Assembly: GCA_013375475.1 (NCBI GenBank)
Contig: JABXKD010000009.1
Span: 1-57,600, forward strand
Direction: 5' to 3'
DNA from: Promethearchaeota archaeon
Lineage (GTDB): Archaea; Asgardarchaeota; Lokiarchaeia; Sigyniarchaeales; SOKP01
Length of the DNA stretch: 57,600 bases
The notes beneath the pieces are model-generated. The model made no database searches, was not told where the DNA came from, and saw nothing but the letters and a program-made list of their open reading frames with translations. The position numbers and the translations under genes were made by a program. Positions 33,692 through 42,807 of the stretch are shown here, one piece after another (position 1 is the first letter of the stretch; each line of letters begins with the position of its first letter).

Positions 33692-34591
33692 ATGGTTAAA
33701 TTAATGGAAATTCCTGAAGAAGAATATATATTTCCTGGCACTAGAGCTTGTGCGGGATGTTCAATGGCATTAATATATAGAATAGCTCTTAAAGCAATGG
33801 GTCCAAAAACAATAATTACAGTTCCGGCATCCTGTTTAACTGTTTTACACGGTATGCAAGGATTCTGTACAACCAAAGTTTCTGTTCTTCACACTCCGTT
33901 TGCTACTACAGGTGCTTCAGCTTCGGGAATTGTTGCTTCACTTGAAGATAAGGGCTTAGCTGACGATGTGAATGTACTTGCTTTCGCAGGAGATGGTGGA
34001 ACCGTCGATATAGGAATTCAGAGTTTAAGTGGAGCTGTTGAAAGAGGTACGAATTTTATTTACGCTTGTTACGATAATGAGGCTTACATGAATACAGGGG
34101 TTCAAAGAAGTGGAAGTACGCCACCTGGTGCTTATAGCACTACTACTCCTAACGGTAAAACGGGATATAAGAAAAATATGGCTAAAATTCTAGAGGCTCA
34201 TGGAATTCCTTATGTTGCTACGGCTATTTCTTCCTACCCTCTTGATTTATACGAGAAATTTAAAAACGCTCAAAAAATTCAAGGTCCAAAATACATTCAT
34301 ATCCTCGCTCCATGCCCCCCAGGGTGGGGATATAACCCTAAGGACTCAATTGAGATTGGGAGATTAGCAGTTCAAACAGGATTCTGGCCGCTATACGAAG
34401 TTATTGAAGGTAAATTTATCTTATCAAAGGATAGTCAAAGATTCATAGATCCTGCTAAAAGAAAACCTATTGTAGAATATTTAAACATTCAAAAGAGGTT
34501 TAAAGACATTTCTGATGAATATATTGAACAATATAAAAGTTATATTGAAGCACAGTGGAAAGAGATTGAAAGAAGAATTAAAAATGAATAA
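33692..34591 (+). CDS. porB: 2-oxoacid:ferredoxin oxidoreductase beta subunit
   Basis: Thiamine diphosphate and [4Fe-4S] subunit. It shows GTRACAGCSMAL, the TPP motif GDGGTVDIGIQSLSGAVERG followed by CYDNEAYMNTGVQRSGSTP, and HILAPCPPGWGY, whose Cys is a likely further ligand. 299 residues, normal. A strong AAAGGAGG Shine-Dalgarno lies 8 nt before the ATG, in the 5-nt gap and tail of porA. Last gene of the porDAB unit. Confidence 0.95.
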   Translation: MVKLMEIPEEEYIFPGTRACAGCSMALIYRIALKAMGPKTIITVPASCLTVLHGMQGFCTTKVSVLHTPFATTGASASGIVASLEDKGLADDVNVLAFAGDGGTVDIGIQSLSGAVERGTNFIYACYDNEAYMNTGVQRSGSTPPGAYSTTTPNGKTGYKKNMAKILEAHGIPYVATAISSYPLDLYEKFKNAQKIQGPKYIHILAPCPPGWGYNPKDSIEIGRLAVQTGFWPLYEVIEGKFILSKDSQRFIDPAKRKPIVEYLNIQKRFKDISDEYIEQYKSYIEAQWKEIERRIKNE

Positions 34592-34706
34592 ACCATTTTC
34601 TTCGCAATACTTCATAAAAATCTGATTTTTTTTGTTTTCCCTAACAAAGTAGTTTAGATATAGAAAAAAATATAAATTAATTAGAGTTAAAATTACTTGA
34701 ATATCT

Positions 34707-35492
34707 ATGCTAAAAACATACATTTTCGACGATTCTAACAAAAAATGGATTGAAGAAGATAAAAGTTTACTGTACCACGATCTGTGTGCTATTTTGGACG
34801 AAGAGCGGAATATTATTTATTTATGGAATGGACCAAAAAGCTCTCAAGAAAAACTTAAAAAAGGATATAGTCTATTAGAAACTTTAATGTCCTACTACCC
34901 AACCATAAATTTTAAACTGTCAATATTAAAGAAAAAAGTACCAAGTGATATTCAAGATAGGATAGATCTAATGTTAAATAAAATAAAACAAGAAGAAAAA
35001 AAAGATTATTACAAATTTTCCCGATTTACGACCTTAAGGTTATATTTTATTCTTTTGTTAGGTTCAATAATTTTTCCTATCTTATCTTATCTAAATCTTG
35101 TTTCTTCATTAATGTGGACAAAATCAAACATTAATTTTGAAATTGGAGCAGAAGCATATAACAATTGGTTGTTAATTTCCTTTATTTTAATATTGATTTC
35201 TTTAATTTTCTTTAGTATTATGATAATTATAGGAATTATTGAAATTGAATACCAAGCTATAGTTTTTTCCTTGTTAGGGGTATTAGTTTGTATCGGTTTA
35301 GTTATTTACTTACAGCAAGGAATATTTTTGTTTTTGTTTCAAGGAGGTTCTTCTTCTTCAATTTATTATTTCAGACAAAATGATATAGTTGAGTTTCTAA
35401 TCTTAATTATCTTGGGAATTTTAGTTTTTGAAATACCAAATACGATAAAACTTATCTCATTGATGAAGAATTATAGAAAATTCATTTTTTGA
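34707..35492 (+). CDS. Membrane protein with N-terminal gelsolin-like domain
   Basis: 261 residues. Residues 1 to about 95 resemble one gelsolin repeat: LLYHDLCAILDEERNIIYLW followed by NGPKSSQEKLKKGYSLLE, matching the D-C-x-I-L-D...W-x-G...E-x-L-K pattern of gelsolin/villin repeats. After a charged helix come about four hydrophobic segments (around 115-135, 155-180, 185-215 and 235-255) with a short Ser/Gln-rich loop. The topology suggests a gelsolin-type actin-regulatory or related domain held at the cytoplasmic face of the membrane. Asgard genomes encode gelsolin-domain proteins, but the link to actin here is inference. Confidence 0.62.
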   Translation: MLKTYIFDDSNKKWIEEDKSLLYHDLCAILDEERNIIYLWNGPKSSQEKLKKGYSLLETLMSYYPTINFKLSILKKKVPSDIQDRIDLMLNKIKQEEKKDYYKFSRFTTLRLYFILLLGSIIFPILSYLNLVSSLMWTKSNINFEIGAEAYNNWLLISFILILISLIFFSIMIIIGIIEIEYQAIVFSLLGVLVCIGLVIYLQQGIFLFLFQGGSSSSIYYFRQNDIVEFLILIILGILVFEIPNTIKLISLMKNYRKFIF

Positions 35493-35545
35493 AATAATAC
35501 CTGTTAAAATGTTTAATTATTAAGAAAAGTTTTGAAGTTATCAGT

Positions 35546-36427
35546 ATGGCTGAAGCAGCAAAAATTCTTCCGGATATGGAAAAAGAAGATCTAAGAATTC
35601 TAATGGCAATTGAAATAGGAATGAAAAGATCTGAATATGTTACGGTAAACAACATAAAGTTTTATTCCAGATATCCAATAGAAGAAACCCTTTTTCGTCT
35701 TAAAAAAGTACATAAATGGAATCTAATTGTAAGAGACTCTTCTAAAAGCGAGGTGGGTTATACGCTAAATTCTATTGGTTATGATGTATTGGGGCTTCAC
35801 ACTTTAGTTGAGAAGAAGATAATAAGTCAATTAGGGCCTTTAATCGGTAAAGGAAAAGAATCAGATGTTTACGGGTGTATGGATGATAGTAAGAACATAT
35901 TCGCTTTAAAAATTTATAGGATAGGTAGAACCAGTTTCAAAAATATTAAAAAGTTAAGAAGTTTTCAAGGGGATCGAAAACACATTTCCTGGTTATACGT
36001 TAATAGACTTGCAGCTAAAAAGGAATTTGAAGCTTTAGGTGAAATTTATAAACTCAAATTGGACACTCCCAAGCCAATAGATTTTAATAGACACATAATA
36101 GTGATGTCATACCTGAGAGGAAAGGAATTAGCATATTCTCAAAATATCAAAAAACCAAGTAAGGTTTTCAATAAAATTATTAAACAAATCAAAGAAATAT
36201 ACCAGAATGCGAATATGATACATGGAGATTTAGGAGAATTTAATATTGTCTTAGATCATAAAGATAATATCTTGATTATTGATTGGTTACAATGGGTTCC
36301 CTCAGATCACCCAAATGCTAAATCTCTATTAGAGCGAGATATAGAGAATGTATGTAATTTCTTCAAAAAGAAATATCATGTCGAAAGCGACCCCTATGAG
36401 ATTATTCAATCGTTCTATAACAAATAG
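35546..36427 (+). CDS. rio2: Rio2-type serine/threonine protein kinase
   Basis: Atypical kinase/ATPase of small ribosomal subunit maturation. The N-terminal winged helix (about 12-90) is followed by the RIO domain: ATP loop IGKGKESDVYG near 100, catalytic Lys in FALKIYRIGRTSF, HGDLGEFNIVL and metal-binding IIDWLQWV. The usual HGDLSEFN and IDFPQWV motifs are slightly altered. 293 residues, normal for archaeal Rio2. Confidence 0.95.
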   Translation: MAEAAKILPDMEKEDLRILMAIEIGMKRSEYVTVNNIKFYSRYPIEETLFRLKKVHKWNLIVRDSSKSEVGYTLNSIGYDVLGLHTLVEKKIISQLGPLIGKGKESDVYGCMDDSKNIFALKIYRIGRTSFKNIKKLRSFQGDRKHISWLYVNRLAAKKEFEALGEIYKLKLDTPKPIDFNRHIIVMSYLRGKELAYSQNIKKPSKVFNKIIKQIKEIYQNANMIHGDLGEFNIVLDHKDNILIIDWLQWVPSDHPNAKSLLERDIENVCNFFKKKYHVESDPYEIIQSFYNK

Positions 36428-36434
36428 TTTTAAA

Positions 36435-37034
36435 TCAATCCTTTTTTAGGTCTCCTTGGATGATTACATCTTCTAATTCTCCAAAAATATCTGTTCTCAG
36501 ATTGTTCGTACACGAATTCAAATATAAAATCACTTCCTCCAACTTTAGTTGTTTGCGCAATATTGATAATTTTAAAGCAGTATCCTCCTTACCCACTCTA
36601 ACTAGTTCTTTTAGTCCCTTCTTTAAATCTTGTAAGTTCTGAAGAGATGTGGTTGAAAAGATTAGATTAAATTTAGCCTCTCTAAATGGTAAATTTTCAA
36701 TATCACCTAAAATTAAATTACTGTTTCCTCTATAATTTGAACGTCTAGTTTTCATATAAAATTGCACAAGCATTTTCCAAGAGATGTCTAATCCGACGTA
36801 CCTAATTTCTCTATTTAAATTAACAAATTTCAAGTTAGAAATGTATTCAAATAAAAGTCCTGTTCCACAACCCGCATCTAAAAGAGTTTTATACTTAAAA
36901 TCAGTATTTTTAAATTGTAGAGCATACTTCTCATTTTGTATTTTCCTATATCTATCGTCGTAGAAGCTTGAAGTTGAATTATATTTCTCAATAATTATTT
37001 TTTTCTTGTCTGAATCTTCATTTAAAGGGGTCAA
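36435..37034 (-). CDS. Class I SAM-dependent methyltransferase
   Basis: 199 residues. SAM-binding motif I is LLDAGCGTGLLFEY, with an acidic motif II (VGLDISWKML) and motif IV ILGDIENLPFREAKFNLIFSTTSLQNL, typical of UbiE/Methyltransf_11-like enzymes. The start is TTG at 37034; no ATG lies near the N-terminus and no Shine-Dalgarno is evident, so the exact start is uncertain. Substrate not identifiable. Convergent with rio2 (8-nt gap). Confidence 0.83.
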   Translation of the reverse strand: MTPLNEDSDKKKIIIEKYNSTSSFYDDRYRKIQNEKYALQFKNTDFKYKTLLDAGCGTGLLFEYISNLKFVNLNREIRYVGLDISWKMLVQFYMKTRRSNYRGNSNLILGDIENLPFREAKFNLIFSTTSLQNLQDLKKGLKELVRVGKEDTALKLSILRKQLKLEEVILYLNSCTNNLRTDIFGELEDVIIQGDLKKD

Positions 37035-37128
37035 TATTCTTAGAAAGGTTTTAATTGAAAAAAGTTTTTCTTTAAATTATCTGTTCAATAATTATATTAA
37101 ATAATGTTTTTTTGATAAAGGTTATAAT

Positions 37129-37383
37129 ATGTCTAATCAAAACAATAGAAATAAAAACCCATTGAATATTTTACAAGCTGCGCAAAACAGCCAAATCTTG
37201 CTCAGATTAAAAGATGGGACGGAATATAGGGGATTATTAAAGGAAATCGACGCATATATGAACATGATTTTAGAAAATTGCACAGAGCTCATGGAAGGCA
37301 GCCCTGTGGCGAAATACAGCGAGATTTTTATACGCGGTAATAATCTACTGTTTATAAAGCCAGATGCTTCTCAGATTATGTAA
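37129..37383 (+). CDS. Sm-like archaeal protein (LSm)
   Basis: RNA-binding protein that forms heptameric or hexameric rings. 84 residues with the Sm1 motif ILLRLKDGTEYRGLLKEIDAYMNMIL and the Sm2 motif IFIRGNNLLFI. A flexible Asn-rich N-terminus precedes the fold. The downstream gene follows after 14 nt, likely in the same transcript. Confidence 0.93.
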   Translation: MSNQNNRNKNPLNILQAAQNSQILLRLKDGTEYRGLLKEIDAYMNMILENCTELMEGSPVAKYSEIFIRGNNLLFIKPDASQIM

Positions 37384-37397
37384 ATTGAGAGCTAAAA

Positions 37398-37841
37398 TTG
37401 ATCGCAAATAACTCAACGTGTTTTAATCTCATTCCAATTGTTGGTTATGGTACTTTCATTACTCGGAATCTTTGGGTAGATAAAGCTAATGTTGAGGTTT
37501 GCCTTGTAAAAAATTTTACAAGGATTTATCCTAAAGGAAACTGGTTTCCTTACGCTTTAAGGTCGAATGGTTCTTTTAAAGCTTTAAAATTTAATGTAAA
37601 CAAGCAAGAATTAGAAACTTTAGACCTAATTGAAGGAGTTAATGAAGGATTATTTGAAAGAGTAAACACAGAAATTTATCTCAAAAATAGTAGAAAATCA
37701 TCTGCTTTCATATATATACCTACAAATAATACAATAGCATCACAAAACTTAACTCTAGAAATAGATAAAACAGATCGATGGATAGAAGAAATATTAAAAA
37801 ATTCTAAAGTTATACACGAATTTCCTGAATTAGTGACATAG
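37398..37841 (+). CDS. Gamma-glutamylcyclotransferase-like (AIG2/GGCT family) protein
   Basis: 147 residues. The family loop VGYGTFITR near residue 15, the FPYALRSNG segment and the ETLDLIEGVNEGLFERVNTEIYL pattern match the GGCT/AIG2 fold, whose conserved Glu would be in DLIEGVN. The enzymatic substrate is unknown. The start is TTG at 37398, the only plausible start after the in-frame stop at 37386. Follows the LSm gene by 14 nt. Confidence 0.7.
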   Translation: MIANNSTCFNLIPIVGYGTFITRNLWVDKANVEVCLVKNFTRIYPKGNWFPYALRSNGSFKALKFNVNKQELETLDLIEGVNEGLFERVNTEIYLKNSRKSSAFIYIPTNNTIASQNLTLEIDKTDRWIEEILKNSKVIHEFPELVT

Positions 37842-37846
37842 TTGAA

Positions 37847-38734
37847 TTATTCAACTATTTTTGGTCGAACAGAGTCTCTTTTTATTATAGCATAGGATGC
37901 TGGATTTTTTCCTCGATAATTAGCAGAAGAAAAGATCGATAATAACTTCTTATTGAAAAACCATTTATATCCTTCAGGAAATAATTCATGACTTCTAATT
38001 AAGTGATTTAACTTGTTTTTTTCCATAAAATCCTTAAAAACATCCTCTCCAAAATTTTTGATATCTTTTCCTCTAAAACTATCTGAAAAACCAGTTAAAT
38101 TAGATTTGGGGTCATTCCACATTATTTGCTTTAGACTTTTAGCTACACTCTTGTTTAATAAAGCTAAATCTTTTGTTTTTACTCCTTTCAATTTCTTTAA
38201 AACTTCAAAATCCTCTGGAATTCCTCCATGAATACATAACACGGTTCTATTTACTAAAGCGCAGATAGGGAGAACCTTATACAATGCTAAAACATCTTTG
38301 AATTTACTCTGATCCTTAAACTTGAAAATAAAATCTTGGTAAAATCCATAATATTGGTTAATTTCTAATGACTCATGGTTTCCTTTTAAAAAAAAATATT
38401 TATTAGGTTGCTTTATTTTTAGAGCAAGTATCAAAATTAAACATTCTAATTGATGTGGGCCTCTATCAACAATATCACCTAAGAATATTACATATCTAGG
38501 ATTAGCTTGTTCAATAATCTTAATTATTTTTAATAGACTTACTAGATTACCGTGAATATCACCAATTACGAAAGTCTCACTACCAAAATCTTCAACATTT
38601 AACTCCATAACTAAAGTCTCTTCTTTCAAAATATCTTCTACTTTATTTAAAATCTGTGAAATCTTATGAAATTCTAACTCCGATATTTTGTATGGATTTG
38701 CAATTATATCATTCAAAATATTTTCATTTGTCAT
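37847..38734 (-). CDS. PPP-family serine/threonine protein phosphatase
   Basis: Metal-dependent phosphoprotein phosphatase related to eukaryotic PP1/PP2A. All core motifs are present: VIGDIHGN near 73, FLGDIVDRG near 104, FLKGNHESLE near 134, CIHGGIPEDF near 185 and LIRSHELFPEGY near 252, then SSANYRGKNPAS. 295 residues with about 60 residues of helical N-terminal sequence before the fold. A counterpart to Rio-type or sensor kinases, though no substrate is known. Confidence 0.92.
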   Translation of the reverse strand: MTNENILNDIIANPYKISELEFHKISQILNKVEDILKEETLVMELNVEDFGSETFVIGDIHGNLVSLLKIIKIIEQANPRYVIFLGDIVDRGPHQLECLILILALKIKQPNKYFFLKGNHESLEINQYYGFYQDFIFKFKDQSKFKDVLALYKVLPICALVNRTVLCIHGGIPEDFEVLKKLKGVKTKDLALLNKSVAKSLKQIMWNDPKSNLTGFSDSFRGKDIKNFGEDVFKDFMEKNKLNHLIRSHELFPEGYKWFFNKKLLSIFSSANYRGKNPASYAIIKRDSVRPKIVE

Positions 38735-38902
38735 TTCTCAATATCAATTGCACATTAATTTTTTATTTATCTCAATCGGTTATGGTTTAATTTTTAAATT
38801 AGTACCTTATATTTTAATAAATAAGGGATTTGATTATAAAAATTAGTATAAAAAATTGATTTTTTTTAGTTAAACTTCCATAAAAATCCGTTGTTTAAAG
38901 AA

Positions 38903-40930
38903 ATGATATCCGTTTTGGAAAAGATAATTGATGAATTTGAAAGCAAGAAATTTATAGAGAAAAACAATAATCGAGATCGAGGTGTAATTTACACACCTCA
39001 ACCGATTGCAGACTTTATGGTAAGAAATACTTTTAAATTTTTTTTTGGCAAATTTCCTGAGATCCAAAAAATCTTCCAAAAAAACTGTGATAGCAAAATT
39101 CTAAAAGAAATTTTCGTAGAAAATAAAAATATTAAATGCAGGTTTGAGACTAAAATTAGAAATATTAAAGTATTAGATCCCGCCTGTGGAACAGGACGAT
39201 TTTTGATTGCAGCTGCTAAATTTCTTTTCAAGATTTATAAAGCACTTGATTTAAAGAGCTCAGATCAAAAAATAAAAAGAAAAATAATTCAAAATCATCT
39301 CTATGGAATCGAAATCGATGAATCGGCATATCTAATATCAAAAATAAGGTTGATATCATGGATTTATTCTGATATTGATGCTTCTATTTTGGATGAATCC
39401 ATTGATATCAATTCAGACTTTGGTAAAATAAAAGAGTTTGTCAATAATTCTGATGTGAAATTTAACATATGTAATATTGATTATCTTCTACAATTTAATT
39501 CAACGGATTTTGATATTATAATTGGAAACCCTCCCTATGTCGAGAATAAGAAGATATTAGATTTAGAATTTAAACAGAAAATAAAAAAAAAATTTGAATC
39601 TGCTTACGGTTTATACGATCTTAGCATTGTTTTCATTGAGAAATCAATTGAACTGTTAAAAAATGGCGTTGGATGCTTATCCTTTATAACTACTAACAAA
39701 TTTCTATCAGCCGATTACGGTCTGAAAATCAGAGAATTGATGATTCGAAAAACAGAACTTAAAGAGATCATAAATATCTCATCTTTACCGATTTTTCATA
39801 AAACAGCAGCTTATCCTGTAATAATATCTTTTAAAAAAAGGACGAGCACTAAAAATACAATTATCATAAAAAACTTTGAGATTATGGAGGATTTTGAGCA
39901 ATTTCATGATGAAAGAATAATAGTATATAACCAAAATTCAATTAAAAACCTTCCTTCAGCTGTAATACCGATATCACAAAGTGTAAAATTGGTTAATCAA
40001 TTGTATACCAATTTTAAACCTATGAAAAGTGTAATAAAAGATTTAAAAATTCTTTATCGTCCTTTTGGATTTATTAACTGGGCAGAAAATTTCAAAAATA
40101 TCTCTAAAAACAAGACGTCTAATAAAGATTTATTATTAATCGGGACTGGAAATGTTGGTAGGTTTTATATTGATTACAAAAAACATATTAAAATTGCGAA
40201 AAAAAATCAAGAAATAACCTATTTTAGATTCCAATCCAAATACAAAGATGTTTGGGACAAACTTGGCAATGAAAAAATTATCTTCAGGGAAATTGCTAAA
40301 GATATTACTTGTGTATATGATCCTGGTGTCTATGTTAATTTAACTGGCTTATATTTTTTGAATGTGCCATCTTTTAAAACAGACGATTATTTCTGTTTAC
40401 TAACGATACTCAATTCAGCTTTAATTGATTTGGTTTTTAAGACTTTATACGGAACTCTACACATGTCTGGGGGGTACCTAAGGTTTAATGGAAGTTTTAT
40501 AAAAAATATTCCACTGCCAAATAAATTTCCTCTAACTCTCTCATATATAGGTAAGGTACTCCAATTCTTATATCAGCTAAAATATGAAACTCTGCAAGGA
40601 TCAAATTTTCAGTTAGAAAATAATACAAAATTAAAAGATATTCTTAATCATCTCAACTTTTATGAGAAGTTATCTAACTCATTAGTAAATCAACTATATT
40701 TACATTTAGAGCATTATGATGAACTGAATAAGCTTCTTTATAGTTCTAATCTATTCCCTAATGTTGAATTTAAATTTATGAATTCTTTATATGAATTACC
40801 TAGTTATATTGTTTATGAAAAAAGAGAAGTAGAAGAAATATTAAATCATATCAATAAGTCCATTAATTTATTAAGTGAAAATTCAAAATTAATTAAACAA
40901 ATGAATAAAATCTTAACAAGACAATTATAA
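38903..40930 (+). CDS. DNA adenine-N6 methyltransferase, Eco57I/TaqI-like
   Basis: 675 residues from the ATG at 38903 (a TTG at 38891 is an alternative). It has motif X-like GVIYTPQPIADFMV near 35, SAM motif VLDPACGTGRFLIAAA near 90, IIGNPPYVENKK (NPPY catalytic tetrad) near 205, and a C-terminal TaqI-type target-recognition region (NIPLPN near 535). There is no recognisable nuclease domain at the short N-terminus, and no restriction endonuclease gene is adjacent. It is either an orphan methyltransferase or a reduced type IIG enzyme. Recognition sequence unknown. Confidence 0.88.
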   Translation: MISVLEKIIDEFESKKFIEKNNNRDRGVIYTPQPIADFMVRNTFKFFFGKFPEIQKIFQKNCDSKILKEIFVENKNIKCRFETKIRNIKVLDPACGTGRFLIAAAKFLFKIYKALDLKSSDQKIKRKIIQNHLYGIEIDESAYLISKIRLISWIYSDIDASILDESIDINSDFGKIKEFVNNSDVKFNICNIDYLLQFNSTDFDIIIGNPPYVENKKILDLEFKQKIKKKFESAYGLYDLSIVFIEKSIELLKNGVGCLSFITTNKFLSADYGLKIRELMIRKTELKEIINISSLPIFHKTAAYPVIISFKKRTSTKNTIIIKNFEIMEDFEQFHDERIIVYNQNSIKNLPSAVIPISQSVKLVNQLYTNFKPMKSVIKDLKILYRPFGFINWAENFKNISKNKTSNKDLLLIGTGNVGRFYIDYKKHIKIAKKNQEITYFRFQSKYKDVWDKLGNEKIIFREIAKDITCVYDPGVYVNLTGLYFLNVPSFKTDDYFCLLTILNSALIDLVFKTLYGTLHMSGGYLRFNGSFIKNIPLPNKFPLTLSYIGKVLQFLYQLKYETLQGSNFQLENNTKLKDILNHLNFYEKLSNSLVNQLYLHLEHYDELNKLLYSSNLFPNVEFKFMNSLYELPSYIVYEKREVEEILNHINKSINLLSENSKLIKQMNKILTRQL

Positions 40931-41121
40931 TTTCTAAAAGAAAAAAGTAAAGAAAATTAATTACGAAATTAGGTAGAAAAACTTAATTAAATGTATTTGT
41001 TCCGATGAATTTAATTTTTAAATAAAATATCCATCAAAAAAAATAATAAAATCTAAATTTTATAGTAACAATTTTATTTTATAATATTTTTAAAAATTAA
41101 ATAATATTAATCGTGAAATCA

Positions 41122-41439
41122 ATGGCTAAAAAAAAGAAAGTACCAGATGAAACTGAAGTGGAAGACGTTCCCCTTGGAAAAGTAGATGACGATGGTGACG
41201 AGATTCTTGACTTGTATGATGAACAGGATAATTTAGAAGAGGATCTTGATTACGATTTGAGCGAAATTGATGATGATATGTTAGCGGACGAAACAGAAGA
41301 CGAAGAATTCGGAATGGAAGTTGACGATGTCGTAAAAATGTTAAGAGGAGTTAAATGCGATCCATGCCCTGGTTTAAAAAGTAAACCTGGTTGCCAAATT
41401 GCTCATGACCATGGTTGCCCAAAACCCAAAAAGCCATAA
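41122..41439 (+). CDS. Acidic protein with C-terminal four-Cys motif
   Basis: 105 residues from the ATG at 41122 (GTG at 41113 is an alternative). A lysine cluster opens the chain, then about 65 residues very rich in Asp and Glu, probably disordered. A compact C-terminus follows with CX2CX8CX7C and two His (CDPCPG...GC..HDHGC), likely a zinc or Fe-S site. Family not recognised. Stands alone between the methyltransferase and a hydrolase. Confidence 0.7.
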   Translation: MAKKKKVPDETEVEDVPLGKVDDDGDEILDLYDEQDNLEEDLDYDLSEIDDDMLADETEDEEFGMEVDDVVKMLRGVKCDPCPGLKSKPGCQIAHDHGCPKPKKP

Positions 41440-41519
41440 TTAAATAAATTTATTTCCTTTTATTTTTTTATTCAATTTTACAACATTTCACCTTAAGAAA
41501 TAACAGTTAGGGATAATCT

Positions 41520-42521
41520 ATGCTTACTAAAATTCACAAACGTATTATCCTAATCATTTTTGCTCTTATTATTAGTGCGTATATATGGAATGTTAATGCT
41601 TCATGGGGAAATACCTTTAACACTTGCCTGATTTTATCAACCACAACGTTTTTAATCATTTACACTCCGTTTGAGATATACTGGAGTTTTAGGGATATTT
41701 ATTTTGATAGATGGGCGCCTACTAAATTCAAAAACATGAAGACTACTAAAATAAATATCAAGGTTGGTAAAAACAGAAAAGGAAAAAGTAAATACATTGT
41801 AGGACTTTTAATTTCTTTAAGTAATAAAGAACTCGTTGAATCCAAAAGCTCCCTAGTCGTTATTTGTCATGGATTTTCAGATTCAAAAGAAACGCTACAA
41901 TATTTCTATATTCCACTCGCTCTTCAGGGACATACAATATTAGTTTATGATGCACGAGGAACTGGAGAATCGAAAAAAGTTGGAAGAAGAAGTCAGTTCT
42001 TAAAACGAATAGAAGATTTTGAAAAAATTATAGAATGGATTAAGGTTCATGACCAACTTAAAGATTATGATCTAATTACTGTTGGGTTCAGTATCGGGGC
42101 TATAACTGTTTTGTGTGGGGGTTTTTCGAATAAGGATATTAAAAAAATTATTGCAGTTTCTTCAATGTCAAATTACAAGCAAAACCTACCAAAGTATAAT
42201 CCAATCATTATGTTTAGCTATTTCCTAAAAGGAGTCAAATTATTTCCAAATAAAGTAGAAAATTATAAGTTGTCTCCTTATTCTGTAATAAAAAACTCTA
42301 AACGACAGCTTTCAGAAAATGTTTGGCGAGAATTCTCTAAAAGAGTATTCCTCATCCACGCAAAAAATGATAGGATCATACATTTTAAAAATTTCCAAGA
42401 AAACGTTGAGCTCCTTAATTTATCAGAACAAAATACACTAGTTTTAAATAGTGGTGGCCATACTCAGAAAAAAAATGAATTATTGTTGGTTGCAAGCTCT
42501 CTAAAGTTTTTAGAATCTTAA
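41520..42521 (+). CDS. Membrane-anchored alpha/beta hydrolase
   Basis: 333 residues. One or two N-terminal membrane helices (about 10-25 and 32-50) precede an alpha/beta hydrolase fold: VVICHGFSDSKET oxyanion region, YDARGTGESKK, nucleophile elbow TVGFSIGAI (Ser near 182), HAKNDRIIHF with the likely Asp, and GGHTQKKNE with the catalytic His near the end. Resembles BAAT/YqkD-type hydrolases. Substrate unknown. Confidence 0.82.
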   Translation: MLTKIHKRIILIIFALIISAYIWNVNASWGNTFNTCLILSTTTFLIIYTPFEIYWSFRDIYFDRWAPTKFKNMKTTKINIKVGKNRKGKSKYIVGLLISLSNKELVESKSSLVVICHGFSDSKETLQYFYIPLALQGHTILVYDARGTGESKKVGRRSQFLKRIEDFEKIIEWIKVHDQLKDYDLITVGFSIGAITVLCGGFSNKDIKKIIAVSSMSNYKQNLPKYNPIIMFSYFLKGVKLFPNKVENYKLSPYSVIKNSKRQLSENVWREFSKRVFLIHAKNDRIIHFKNFQENVELLNLSEQNTLVLNSGGHTQKKNELLLVASSLKFLES

Positions 42522-42605
42522 TTGCATCCCTTAATTATATTTATTAAATGTTCACTTTAAATAATTTATTTTTAAAATACTCCTAATAGTGTAGAGTGAT
42601 TTTTA

Positions 42606-42800
42606 ATGATTAAATGCCCAATTTGTAAAGATGAAATAAACCTCCAAAATTTAAATAAACACTATAAAATTACTTTAGGTGATATTATAAACGGTAAATT
42701 TTGGGGTAAGAATACATTATACTATCATAAAAATTGCTTATGTAGCAAAGATCTTTATGAAAAACGGATTATATCACCCCCAATCCAGAATAAATTTTAG
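42606..42800 (+). CDS. Small CPxC/HxxC zinc-type protein
   Basis: 64 residues, with CPIC near the N-terminus, a His cluster, and YYHKNCLC in the middle, suggesting one zinc site. No family recognised. Convergent with the ATP-grasp gene, 7 nt apart. The start ATG is likely; the Shine-Dalgarno is weak (AGTGAT 6 nt upstream). Confidence 0.6.
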   Translation: MIKCPICKDEINLQNLNKHYKITLGDIINGKFWGKNTLYYHKNCLCSKDLYEKRIISPPIQNKF

Positions 42801-42807
42801 GCGTTTT

